From: Segatella copri | GTDB taxonomy: Bacteria; Bacteroidota; Bacteroidia; Bacteroidales; Bacteroidaceae | NCBI RefSeq assembly: GCF_026015625.1 | Contig: NZ_JAPDVG010000001.1 | Coordinates: 2,497,001-2,561,000 of the forward strand | Direction of reading: 5' to 3' | DNA: 64,000 nucleotides | Part shown: one piece after another, positions 25,801 to 34,476 of the stretch | Layout: each line of letters begins with the position of its first letter | How positions within the stretch are numbered: the first letter of the stretch is position 1 | Position numbers and translations under genes: made by a program | The notes under the pieces: model-generated | What the model was told of the DNA's origin: nothing | Databases searched by the model: none | The model's input: the letters and a program-made list of their open reading frames with translations, nothing else

Positions 25801-25959
25801 CCGCTAGGCGTTCCGGCGGATTTGCAATCCGCCTCAAGCGAAAATGCAAATATAGTTTAGAGATATGAAAAGCCTACGGCTGGGGATTACAAATCCCCAA
25901 TAAAGAGGTCGAGCCTTTTTTGTCTGCGGATTGCAAATCCACAGGAACGCCTAGCGGAC
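25799..25959. repeat. 161-bp element with 34-bp inverted ends
   Basis: The left arm 25799-25832 (CCCGCTAGGCGTTCC then GGCGGATTTGCAATCCGC) is complementary with few mismatches to the right arm 25926-25959. Within each arm GCGGATTTGCAATCCGC is itself a palindrome, and another palindrome (GGGGATTACAAATCCCC, 25882-25898) is in the middle. It has no coding capacity. It resembles a MITE or REP-type element. Confidence 0.7.
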
Positions 25960-26199
25960 TCGCGTTACTTATTACGCCTAACGGACTTGCGAGCCTGTAT
26001 TATGGACTTATGGCACACCCTCTCTTCTTGTTGCTGGAAAACATAGGATATGTTGCTGGGAAAGATAGGATATGTTGGCGAGATAGTTAGTATCTCCGGT
26101 CGCACAACAGGTGATGTGCATGCGGTGGTCAACTGTTGTGCGCCAACTATTATCCAGACTTAGACACACTCTCCTACAGAAAATATCAGAGACAGAAAA
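25960..26199. other. Intergenic sequence with short repeats
   Basis: Contains further copies of the word CCTAACGGACTTGCG related to the neighbouring element, a tandem AGGATATGTTG repeat (26045-26077), and an inverted repeat of GTCGCACAACAG and CTGTTGTGCGCC (26099-26146). No gene recognised. Confidence 0.5.
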
Positions 26200-26233
26200 C
26201 GGGGTGCATTCTCTAAAAAGAGAACACACCCCG
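26200..26233 (-). terminator. Terminator after the first pectin susD
   Basis: CGGGGTG pairs with CACCCCG, with an inner TTCTCT/AGAGAA stem; on the minus strand it is followed by TTTTCTG. It lies 50 bp behind the susD stop codon. Confidence 0.7.
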
Positions 26234-26282
26234 CAACCTTAATATATTATGTTATGACTATATCGTCATTCCTCTCTTGACA

Positions 26283-28472
26283 TTACTCAGCCAATGGGTC
26301 GAAGGTACCATTGGCACCACCATTGTTGTAATCACCCCAACCGATGGTCTGAGGCAAAGCCTTGTTGGCGATAGATGCACCAGAAGTGAAGCCTAAGAAG
26401 TAATACTTAGGACGGAAGTTCATGTAGAGGTAATTCTTGTTAGAATCGTAACCGTCACCCTTCTGTACCTTCATCTTCAAGTTGTCCTTATACCATGTAG
26501 ACAAGTTCTCGAGCTGAGTATTCAAATCATCCTCACGGAGATCAACACCCTTAGGACGCTCAGTACCAGCTTTCAACAATGGGTCAGAATTGAAAGTTGT
26601 ACCACCTACGCCATACTTATCAGCAACACGATACTGGATATTTTCACGACGCTGACCGTTCAAAGCCTTGAAGCCAAGCCATGTACAGGTATTGCCACCC
26701 CAACCAGTCAAAGTCCATGTAGAAGGAGCACCCTCTACCTTGCCAGTACCACCATCGAAGAGCATCCAACGGCGGAGGTCATCGAAACGCTTACCCTCGT
26801 AAGCAAACTCTATCTGGCGCTCATAGAGAATCTGAGAAATACAGGTAGCCTGATCATTGTAAGCTGCAGGTGTGATACCATCATCCTCAGAATTAGCTGC
26901 TGAATAACCAGCACGCTCACGAATCTGCTTAACATATCCAACAGCCTCATCCAGATGACCAGCACCTGCTGCAACCTCAGCAAGGTTTAGGAGGACCTCA
27001 GCATAACGGAGTTCAATCAACGGAGCAGCAGAATAGAATGGAGCTGCACCCTTTTTATCAAGAGCTACGTACTTATAAAGAGGAGTAGAATTGACATCCA
27101 AATCATCACTCTTCTTGCGTACATATACACCCTGACGGCTCTTCAACAGGTTGTCTGCACCATAAGATTCACCACTCTCAGGGTTGCCGGCATCATTCAT
27201 GCTGGTATACCATACATAGTTCCAAAGTACGTAGTTGGCACCATCCGAAGGGTTGTTCGCATCGCGCTCTGACGCATTACCATCGTAAGCCCAACGGAAA
27301 CCTGGGAAAGCGAAGGTACGGTAGAAACGCTTGTCACGATTCAGGAATGGAGTCACGTTATCCAAAGTCTTCTCTGAACGTGCCAACTTGGTATAAGTAT
27401 CGCAACTCTCTGGAAGTTTACCATCTGACATTGGGAACATATTAATCAGCATCTGAGAAGCATTCTTACCGCCACCACCTGTATTAGCTGGACGAATCTG
27501 ACGCTCCCAGTTGTTGTTCTTCTGATTATCGAGACCATCACCTGTTACATTATTGTATAAGGTAACGAACACAGCCTCAGGATTATTACCACCATCGGTA
27601 AACATCTTGGCAAAGGCAGAACCATTCACATTGTCATTGGCAGTATACAGGTGATAACCACACTTGTTGATACGTTCCAAATCAGCCTTCATGGTTTCAT
27701 AAGCAGTCTTCCAACGGTTTTCATCGTTAGTACGGTTGAAGAGAGGGCTACACCACAAAAGCATCAAACGACCCTTCAATGCCAAGGCTGTACCAGTTGT
27801 TACACGGCCTTTCTGCGACCATCCAGGACCATTCTCTGTCTTGGCAGCCAACATATCAGCAGCCTTGTTCAAATCATCGAGAATAAACTCGTAAGTCTCC
27901 TTAGACGTAGCACGAGGAGTAACAGAACTTTCTACAGGATCCTGTGTTTCCTTAACCAGAGGCACACCGCCATACCACTTGAACAAGTTGTAATAGCACC
28001 ATGCACGGAAGAAATATACCTGACCGAGCAATTCATTCTTCTGTTCCTCAGAAAGAGTGCTGCCGCTGATACCCTGGATAACATCATTGACATTACGGAT
28101 TCTACCATATACAGATGCCTGGATATTGGACTGGTCGCCCATGAAGAAATCAGGAACCGAATTTGTGGTACTGGTAGAACTCAGCTCAACCTGTGGGTCT
28201 ACAAAAGAACTGAGACCACTGTATTCCTCAGTAGACTTACCAGCCTCATCCGCATTACCCATAGAAGGATACTTCCAGGTCAAATCGTTGGTTGCTGGCA
28301 AACACCAACTGTAGATATCGTTTACACGACCATCACATCCTTCATAATAGTTGTAGATGTCTTTATTTACATTGTCATAGTTCTTCTTTTCCTCCAGGAA
28401 GCTGTCACTACAAGAACTGAAAGCCAAGGCTGAAACCAAACCAAGACTGAATAATTTTATTGTCGTTTTCAT
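26283..28472 (-). CDS. SusD-like lipoprotein, pectin locus
   Basis: 729 residues, longer than usual SusD proteins (about 500-600), lipobox Cys21 (F-S-S-C). Family features: GQVYFFRAWCYYNLFKWYGGVPLV, TSKETYEFILDDLNKAADML, GTALALKGRLMLLWCSP, YAEVLLNLAEVAAGAGHLDEAVGYVKQIRERAGY and ISQILYERQIEFAYEGKRFDDLRRWML. It should bind pectin-derived oligosaccharides at the surface together with the SusC encoded 36 bp upstream. The gene is last in the run 34361 to 26283 (TIM-barrel protein, DUF4957 lipoprotein, susC, susD). Confidence 0.92.
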   Translation of the reverse strand: MKTTIKLFSLGLVSALAFSSCSDSFLEEKKNYDNVNKDIYNYYEGCDGRVNDIYSWCLPATNDLTWKYPSMGNADEAGKSTEEYSGLSSFVDPQVELSSTSTTNSVPDFFMGDQSNIQASVYGRIRNVNDVIQGISGSTLSEEQKNELLGQVYFFRAWCYYNLFKWYGGVPLVKETQDPVESSVTPRATSKETYEFILDDLNKAADMLAAKTENGPGWSQKGRVTTGTALALKGRLMLLWCSPLFNRTNDENRWKTAYETMKADLERINKCGYHLYTANDNVNGSAFAKMFTDGGNNPEAVFVTLYNNVTGDGLDNQKNNNWERQIRPANTGGGGKNASQMLINMFPMSDGKLPESCDTYTKLARSEKTLDNVTPFLNRDKRFYRTFAFPGFRWAYDGNASERDANNPSDGANYVLWNYVWYTSMNDAGNPESGESYGADNLLKSRQGVYVRKKSDDLDVNSTPLYKYVALDKKGAAPFYSAAPLIELRYAEVLLNLAEVAAGAGHLDEAVGYVKQIRERAGYSAANSEDDGITPAAYNDQATCISQILYERQIEFAYEGKRFDDLRRWMLFDGGTGKVEGAPSTWTLTGWGGNTCTWLGFKALNGQRRENIQYRVADKYGVGGTTFNSDPLLKAGTERPKGVDLREDDLNTQLENLSTWYKDNLKMKVQKGDGYDSNKNYLYMNFRPKYYFLGFTSGASIANKALPQTIGWGDYNNGGANGTFDPLAE

Positions 28473-28508
28473 TGTTCTTTTCTTTTTAAGAATTATATAA
28501 GTATCTCA

Positions 28509-31500
28509 TTAGAATGAGAGATTTACACCCACTGTCCACTTACGGAGGTTAGGATAGCTTCCGTATGATCCCGACATAGGATTCATGAAGTTGTCTGGAT
28601 ATGGATTGTAGAAGTTGATGAGGTTCTGACCGGTAATATTGATACGGCAACTGTTGATGCCGATGCTACCCAACCAGTTCTTTGGCAAAGTATAAGCCAA
28701 GGTCAAGCGGTTCAGAGCCACACGTGCTGTACTTACTCTCCAGAAGCTGGATGCTACAGCATTCACATCTGTATACTTCAGGTTAGGATAGTAAGCCTCA
28801 CGGTTCTCCTTAACTACGAGATTTCCTGATCCATCATATACATTCTGATAAGCAAACATATTGTCTGGATTCCAGAATGAAGGCATGTTGCTATACTCCA
28901 GATTACCAGTTGGCTTCAATGCTGCACCAGGAAGTGTGGTATAACCACCCCAGCTTGCACCAATCTGAGCTGTCAGAGAGATTCCCTTCCAGTCTGCACC
29001 CAAATTCATGGTCAAACCATAGAGGTTGCTGCTGCGATGACCCAACTCTACCTGGTCGTTGTCTACATCTACGATACCATCAGGTCCGGCATAAGTACCG
29101 GTCTCAGAATCGTAAGCACCACGAACATCCTTATACATCAACATACCAGGGCGAACCTGGTCTTTGGTCATACCCATATAAGTAGAGATGTTGTACTTCG
29201 TGAAGTATTCCTCAATATCCTGGAAGCTACGGAACATACCGATGCACTGCATACCCCACAGACCTACGTCTGTACGATGCCCTGGAGTAATCTGACGGTA
29301 GAGATAATCTGTAACCCAGTCCATATTCAATACCTTGTTATCAGACCAACCAGTGTTGACACCGATACGATACTTGAAGTCCTTACCAATCTTATCCTTC
29401 CATGTAACAGAGAGCTCACCACCCCATGAATCCATCTCACCGATGTTGGATGCAGCACTCTGTGTACCTACGGTAGAAGGAACAGTCTGCTTGATATTCA
29501 TCAGCATCTCGCGGTTCTTCTCATAATAGTAATCGAAGGTTACAGCCAGGCGGTTGTTGAGGAACTGGGCATCAATACCCACGTTGGTCTTGTAGTCTTT
29601 ATCCCAATGAACATCTGTATTTACAGCAGAATTGTTCTTGTTGATAGTGATACGGTTGCCAGAATCCTTACCAGTCTCGAATACTGTACCACGGTTAGCA
29701 TCCTGTGCATAAACCTGCATCCACTGCCATGCCGCTGTATTGTCTCGACCGGTCATACCCCAGGAAGCACGGAGCTTCAGGAAGTCAACTCCCTTCACCT
29801 TGTTGCGGAACCAGCTCTCCTCTGAGATTACCCAACCTGCAGAGAAAGCAGGGAATGTTCCCCAGTAGTTCTTTGGAGCAAACTTGGTTGATGCATCAGA
29901 ACGAACCAGAGCCTCGAAGAGATACTTATTGGCGTATGCATAGTTGATACGGCCGATATATGAAAGGGTACCGCTCTCACTACGGGTAAACATAGTAGTC
30001 ATCTCACCTGTTGCAGAGTTATACTGACCGGTAGTGAAAGGATATGGGGTCAAACGCTGTCCCTGCAAGTACTCACTCTCTGCCTCAGACTTTTCAATAG
30101 AGAACAGACCACCCAGATGATGCTGACCGAAATCGCGCTGATACTGGGCTGTGAAGTTCATCTGATAATTATCAGTACGAACCATGGTACGAGCCAGATA
30201 GTCACCATTGGCGGTTGTCACACGTTTGAAGTTAGACTCTGCCAGGTAATCGAAATCTGCATCATCACCACTGGTAGGAGTATAAAGGTGGTTACCGCTA
30301 CCATAACGAGTCAACATCTGATAGAGGGTGAAGTTTGAACCATACTCATTACCCTTATCGGTATTGATACTCTTGGAATAAGAGAAGCGCAACTTCAATC
30401 CCTTCAGAATCTTGCTCCAACCGAAATCATAATTAAGGCTTCCGCTGATATTCAGGTTAGAATTCATATTCTTGCGGTAGTCGCCATTATTCTGCAGAGT
30501 AGCAAAGTTATACTGCTGGTTCTGGTTCTTCTCTGTATTGCTAGGACCATAAGCCAGGATATCATAGCCATTTACTGATTCTGGCATGTAAGTAGGACGG
30601 GTCAGAAGGAGGTTGTAGTCCTTCTCATCGCCAGATCCACCCACCTTTACCAATGGCTTTTCCTTTGTAGCATAGTCACCGCTAACAGTCAGATTAGCAC
30701 CCAACCACTTGCTTACTTTTACATCGACACCGGCACGGTAGTTCCAACGGTTATAGTTGAGTTTACCGAGGTTACCATCCTGATCGAAGTAAGAGATACC
30801 TGCAAAATAGTTCACCTTATCGGTAGCACCACTTACGTTCACGCTGTGCTTCTGGGTCATACCAGTTTCCCAATACTTATCGAGCAAGTCGTAATTCAGT
30901 CCCTTCATAGCCTCCAACTCATCAGCCTGAAAAAGGGCAGTAGTCTTATTGAGGGAAGTATTGGTTGGGTCTTCAGCAATAACTGCATTGTATAAACGAC
31001 CATACTGGTAAGCATTCAGCATCTTAGGACGAGAAAACTCATCTGTGAAACCGAAAGAACCGCTATAAGAAATGCGAGGTGCACCCATCTTACCCTTCTT
31101 GGTTGTTACGAGGATAACACCATTGGCAGCACGGGCACCATAAACGGCAGCAGAAGCATCCTTCAATACTGAGATACTCTCTACCTCAGAGGCATCCAGG
31201 TTATTGAAAGCCTCAGCACCGAGGTTCTGGTAAGTGTTACCTACCTTTACATCGTTAGGATAGATATAACCATCGATAACGAAGAGAGGCTGCTGGGCTG
31301 TAGAACCTACTTCGCCCAATGAGTTGGTATCACGAATCATGATACGTGCATTCACACCTGGACGGCTCTCACCACCACTTACGCTCAAACCGTTAACCAG
31401 ACCGCCCAAAGAAGAAGCCAAGCCACCATTAGCGAGGTCCTGAATTTCATCTGTTGGGATGTTAGCTACAGAACCGGTCAGGTGAGCCTTCTTCTGAGTA

Positions 31501-31820
31501 CCGTAACCTACGACTACCACCTCCTGAAGAGTCTTGTCGTCAGCAACCAGTTTGATGGTACCACCATTGGTAGTAGCATCCTTAAAACCAATATAAGAAA
31601 CGGTAACCTTGCCACCCTTAGGAACAGACAACTTATAGTTACCATCCATATCGGTAATCACAGCAGTCTTGGTACCTGCAACCTTTACGGTAGCACCGAT
31701 AACAGGTTCACCGAGGTCATCGAGTACAGTACCCTGCACTACTTTATTTTGAGCCATTGCAGGCACAGCACAGGTAAGTGCCATACCAAAGGCCAATGTC
31801 TTTATATATTTACGTTTCAT
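28509..31820 (-). CDS. SusC-like TonB-dependent transporter, pectin locus
   Basis: 1103 residues, complete. Signal peptide (cleavage after AMAQ, about 24), carboxypeptidase-regulatory-like domain (VQGTVLDDLGEPVIGATVKV, about 28-100), TonB-box region LQEVVVVGYGTQKKAHLTGSV, plug domain with NARIMIRDTNS, QPLFVIDGYIYPN and ISVLKDASAAVYGARAANGVILVTTK, then a 22-strand-type barrel ending KWTVGVNLSF. It imports oligosaccharides through the outer membrane. It is placed between a DUF4957/DUF5123 lipoprotein gene (26 bp) and susD (36 bp). The pectic substrate is inferred from the enzymes around. Confidence 0.95.
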   Translation of the reverse strand: MKRKYIKTLAFGMALTCAVPAMAQNKVVQGTVLDDLGEPVIGATVKVAGTKTAVITDMDGNYKLSVPKGGKVTVSYIGFKDATTNGGTIKLVADDKTLQEVVVVGYGTQKKAHLTGSVANIPTDEIQDLANGGLASSLGGLVNGLSVSGGESRPGVNARIMIRDTNSLGEVGSTAQQPLFVIDGYIYPNDVKVGNTYQNLGAEAFNNLDASEVESISVLKDASAAVYGARAANGVILVTTKKGKMGAPRISYSGSFGFTDEFSRPKMLNAYQYGRLYNAVIAEDPTNTSLNKTTALFQADELEAMKGLNYDLLDKYWETGMTQKHSVNVSGATDKVNYFAGISYFDQDGNLGKLNYNRWNYRAGVDVKVSKWLGANLTVSGDYATKEKPLVKVGGSGDEKDYNLLLTRPTYMPESVNGYDILAYGPSNTEKNQNQQYNFATLQNNGDYRKNMNSNLNISGSLNYDFGWSKILKGLKLRFSYSKSINTDKGNEYGSNFTLYQMLTRYGSGNHLYTPTSGDDADFDYLAESNFKRVTTANGDYLARTMVRTDNYQMNFTAQYQRDFGQHHLGGLFSIEKSEAESEYLQGQRLTPYPFTTGQYNSATGEMTTMFTRSESGTLSYIGRINYAYANKYLFEALVRSDASTKFAPKNYWGTFPAFSAGWVISEESWFRNKVKGVDFLKLRASWGMTGRDNTAAWQWMQVYAQDANRGTVFETGKDSGNRITINKNNSAVNTDVHWDKDYKTNVGIDAQFLNNRLAVTFDYYYEKNREMLMNIKQTVPSTVGTQSAASNIGEMDSWGGELSVTWKDKIGKDFKYRIGVNTGWSDNKVLNMDWVTDYLYRQITPGHRTDVGLWGMQCIGMFRSFQDIEEYFTKYNISTYMGMTKDQVRPGMLMYKDVRGAYDSETGTYAGPDGIVDVDNDQVELGHRSSNLYGLTMNLGADWKGISLTAQIGASWGGYTTLPGAALKPTGNLEYSNMPSFWNPDNMFAYQNVYDGSGNLVVKENREAYYPNLKYTDVNAVASSFWRVSTARVALNRLTLAYTLPKNWLGSIGINSCRINITGQNLINFYNPYPDNFMNPMSGSYGSYPNLRKWTVGVNLSF

Positions 31821-31846
31821 CTTGTTTCGAGATTAGATAGTTTAAA

Positions 31847-33361
31847 TTATTTTCTCCAACGTGGATCACCGATTGTACTTGAAATCGCACCGGTAGCCTT
31901 GAAATTAAGCCCGAAGTTAGGCTGGGTGAAGTCGAGTTCCTTCTTGGTCTCTGCCTCAGCAAATCCAGCATCCTCTTCAGTAGCCAGCTTACCCTTATCG
32001 GTTCCATCTACTGAACTGCCGACACCCCAGACAGTATTCAGATTCTGGTGATATTCCAATTTACAGTTGCCCTGAATGAACTTCTGCAAACGGAAGCAGT
32101 CATAGAAGATGTTGTTATCATAAGTAATCACGTACTTATTGTTGTTAGGAGTATTGTTACCGAACTCCTTCTTGTCATATACACGGATAAAGGTATTATC
32201 CATCATGGTACAAGAACCACCTGCTGTAGGGAAGGCATGGTCCAAATCCTTGTTGTTGAAACGGAACATACGATTCTTACTATTGCTTTCAATATTGTAG
32301 ATAGTAGAGTTCTTGATGGTAATGCTCTTGATACCACCATACCAGAACTGACCGCCACTAGGAGCCTTGAAGCCATTAGAAAAGCCGCAGATGATAGCAC
32401 CATTAGAGTTCTTCTTTCCGTCATTACGCATCTGAACCACGCTGTTCATCACACGTACATCAGCAATACCCCAAGAGCACTGGCCTACAGAGAAGAGTCC
32501 GTCGATGACATTCTTGAAGGCACAATCCTGAATGATAATTGGGTCTTGCAGGATATATACATCGGCAGGCTTACCACCATTCTTGCCAGCACCAACGCCC
32601 TGAGACTCTGCAGAGCAAGATGCAGGTGGCTCTGGAGACATCTCGATGATACCACCCTTATGAGTTGTGGCAGAGCAGTCGAAATTGATGAACTTCACCT
32701 TCAGCTGAGCTGAAGTATAGATGGCAGCACCTTCACCCATAGTAACCAAAGCATGGCTCAGTTTGTTACCACGAAGGGTCATCTTGTTGCCCTTGAAATC
32801 AATTGAGTTATTGCAGGTATAAGTACCACCTGCTTCCAACTCGAAAGCCTGCTCCTTATCTGATTCCTGCAAGTTGGCAGCAATAAAATCAGAGATGTCA
32901 GAACCTGTAGGAATGGTCGTCGCTGGAACCAAAGTACTGTAAGACTTAACTGTTGGCTTATCAGCCTCAGTATTGTTCTTTGCCTTGTTTCCCAAGGTAC
33001 GTACCTCAATCTTATAATTGGTATCTTCAGCTATCTTGAATTGGAAAGAAGTACCATCAATGGTATCACTCGCCACCTCCTCAGGATTGTCTGGATCATC
33101 CACATTATAAGCCTTACACTCGTAACCGCCAGCGCCATAGACTACCTTCCATGATACTTGCAACTTATCTGAACCATCAGAAGCAGCAACTGTCTTTGTC
33201 GAGAGTTCAGGTGACTCAAGTTTCACTCCAGACACGCCGTCGTCAAACTTCTCTTTGTCATCAAAACCATCAACGGCACACGAACCCAAGAACATCGCTC
33301 CTACGGCAGCAAGTGCCAGAGAGAAGAGTCCTTTCCGCGCAATGAAATGATTTTTCTTCAT
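31847..33361 (-). CDS. DUF4957/DUF5123 surface lipoprotein, likely glycan-binding
   Basis: 504 residues, lipobox Cys28 (L-G-S-C). Residues of about 45-145 form an FN3-like domain (DKLQVSWKVVYGAGGYECKAYNVDD). From about 165 on there is a right-handed beta-helix with the DUF4957 and DUF5123 patterns: AFELEAGGTYTCNNSIDFKGNKMTLRGN in pieces, IIIQDCAFKNVIDG, SITIKNSTIYNIESNSKNRMF, TYDNNIFYDCF. Such proteins are found with SusCD pairs of pectin loci and serve as surface glycan-binding proteins. No lyase catalytic set can be named, so binding rather than cleavage is likely. Unusually it stands ahead of susC instead of after susD. Confidence 0.85.
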   Translation of the reverse strand: MKKNHFIARKGLFSLALAAVGAMFLGSCAVDGFDDKEKFDDGVSGVKLESPELSTKTVAASDGSDKLQVSWKVVYGAGGYECKAYNVDDPDNPEEVASDTIDGTSFQFKIAEDTNYKIEVRTLGNKAKNNTEADKPTVKSYSTLVPATTIPTGSDISDFIAANLQESDKEQAFELEAGGTYTCNNSIDFKGNKMTLRGNKLSHALVTMGEGAAIYTSAQLKVKFINFDCSATTHKGGIIEMSPEPPASCSAESQGVGAGKNGGKPADVYILQDPIIIQDCAFKNVIDGLFSVGQCSWGIADVRVMNSVVQMRNDGKKNSNGAIICGFSNGFKAPSGGQFWYGGIKSITIKNSTIYNIESNSKNRMFRFNNKDLDHAFPTAGGSCTMMDNTFIRVYDKKEFGNNTPNNNKYVITYDNNIFYDCFRLQKFIQGNCKLEYHQNLNTVWGVGSSVDGTDKGKLATEEDAGFAEAETKKELDFTQPNFGLNFKATGAISSTIGDPRWRK

Positions 33362-33467
33362 AATTGTCTTTTTTAGGTTTAACTATATTTTTATTTATTT
33401 CTTTTCTAACACGATTTACACTTTCCTAATTATAAAAAAGTAGTTTGCCAGTTATTCCCCGAAACTG

Positions 33468-34361
33468 TTACCGCTCTTGAAATACCTGTTTTAAGTAAGC
33501 GATGTTTCTACCGAAATTATATTTCACGTCTCTTACCCTCTTTACATCACGGCTCCGCTCTACCACCAGCCAGCCGCTCCATTTCATCTTGTCAAGCGTC
33601 TTCCTGATTTTCGGAAGATTAATCTCCGGGTCTTCCTGAAGATTTACGCTATCTGTATTGGAAACATGTATCTGGACGATACGCTGGGCGCCCAACTTCC
33701 GGAGTTCCTTGCAGATATCACGATGATGATCGGCTGCATCCTGGAAATTGTAGTAGACCTTAATCTGACTGCTGCCTACTTTCTTCAGCAGTTTCTTATC
33801 AAACTTAGCTCCCATTCCGGTTCTGATACCGATGGTGATACTCTCCTGCTTTGCCATCTCACCGGCTGTGCGAAGGCGAGAAACCATCTGCTGGTATGCT
33901 GCACAGCCTTCCTGCTGCCAGTCTTTTCCGCTACCTCCGAGTGGAAGGAAAGCCACCTTGCTGCCAAAGAGTTTCATCGTCTGGAAACAATCTTTCAAAA
34001 GGTCTTGATAATTATCACGAGTCAGGAAACTCTGAGCGAAGAAGCCACTCATCGCCATAGAAGGAACAGCTACGCCATACTGACGGGCTGCAGCCTGAAA
34101 CTTTTCTGCCTGTTGTGGTTCTCTAAGCTGATTATCAAATAACACGCGTTTACCCAATCCGCCCATGTCAACCTCAACGCCATCTGCTCCTAATTCATGA
34201 GCCAGTTTAAACTCGCCCAGCTTCTGACGTTTCAGCATCATCCAGTCGCAAGCAGCTATCCTGTACCTAGGAGTTGCCGCCTGTGAGCATATTGGTAAAG
34301 TGTTCAACAACGTAAATAACAGAACCAATATAAACCTACTATGATAAGACAGTTGTTTCAT
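33468..34361 (-). CDS. Exported TIM-barrel protein (sugar phosphate isomerase/epimerase family)
   Basis: 297 residues. Signal peptide (ILVLLFTLLNTLPICSQA, cleavage about residue 28). The body is an AP-endonuclease-2/xylose-isomerase-like TIM barrel: LAHELGADGVEVDMGG, YGVAVPSMAMSGFFA, CFQTMKLFGSKVAFLPLGG, SITIGIRTGM, IKVYYNFQDAADH, QRIVQIHVSNTDS, WSGWLVVERSRD. Relatives act on sugars or sugar acids; because this one is exported, its substrate should be an unphosphorylated sugar. A 27-bp element lies 57 bp upstream, so it may head the transcription unit of the following surface lipoprotein, susC and susD (gap 106 bp). Confidence 0.8.
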   Translation of the reverse strand: MKQLSYHSRFILVLLFTLLNTLPICSQAATPRYRIAACDWMMLKRQKLGEFKLAHELGADGVEVDMGGLGKRVLFDNQLREPQQAEKFQAAARQYGVAVPSMAMSGFFAQSFLTRDNYQDLLKDCFQTMKLFGSKVAFLPLGGSGKDWQQEGCAAYQQMVSRLRTAGEMAKQESITIGIRTGMGAKFDKKLLKKVGSSQIKVYYNFQDAADHHRDICKELRKLGAQRIVQIHVSNTDSVNLQEDPEINLPKIRKTLDKMKWSGWLVVERSRDVKRVRDVKYNFGRNIAYLKQVFQER

Positions 34362-34418
34362 TAGCCTTTTAGGTAAAAATGATTAGTCAACATTTAATTT
34401 GTTTGTTTCAATTGCCTA

Positions 34419-34445
34419 AAAGACGCACATTGGTTCACGCTGTAA
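34419..34445 (-). promoter_or_regulatory. 27-bp bipartite element, copy 3 (TIM-barrel gene and SusCD unit)
   Basis: On the minus strand TTACA, 16 bases, GTCTTT. The bases after TTACA are GCG instead of AAA. It lies 57 bp upstream of the start at 34361. Confidence 0.7.
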
Positions 34446-34476
34446 TCACCTTTTTTGAGATTTTTTATAAAAAACT

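Noticed and set aside
26008..26229. Open frame of 73 codons on the minus strand after susD
   Set aside because: It runs through a terminator hairpin and short repeats, has no family and no promoter.
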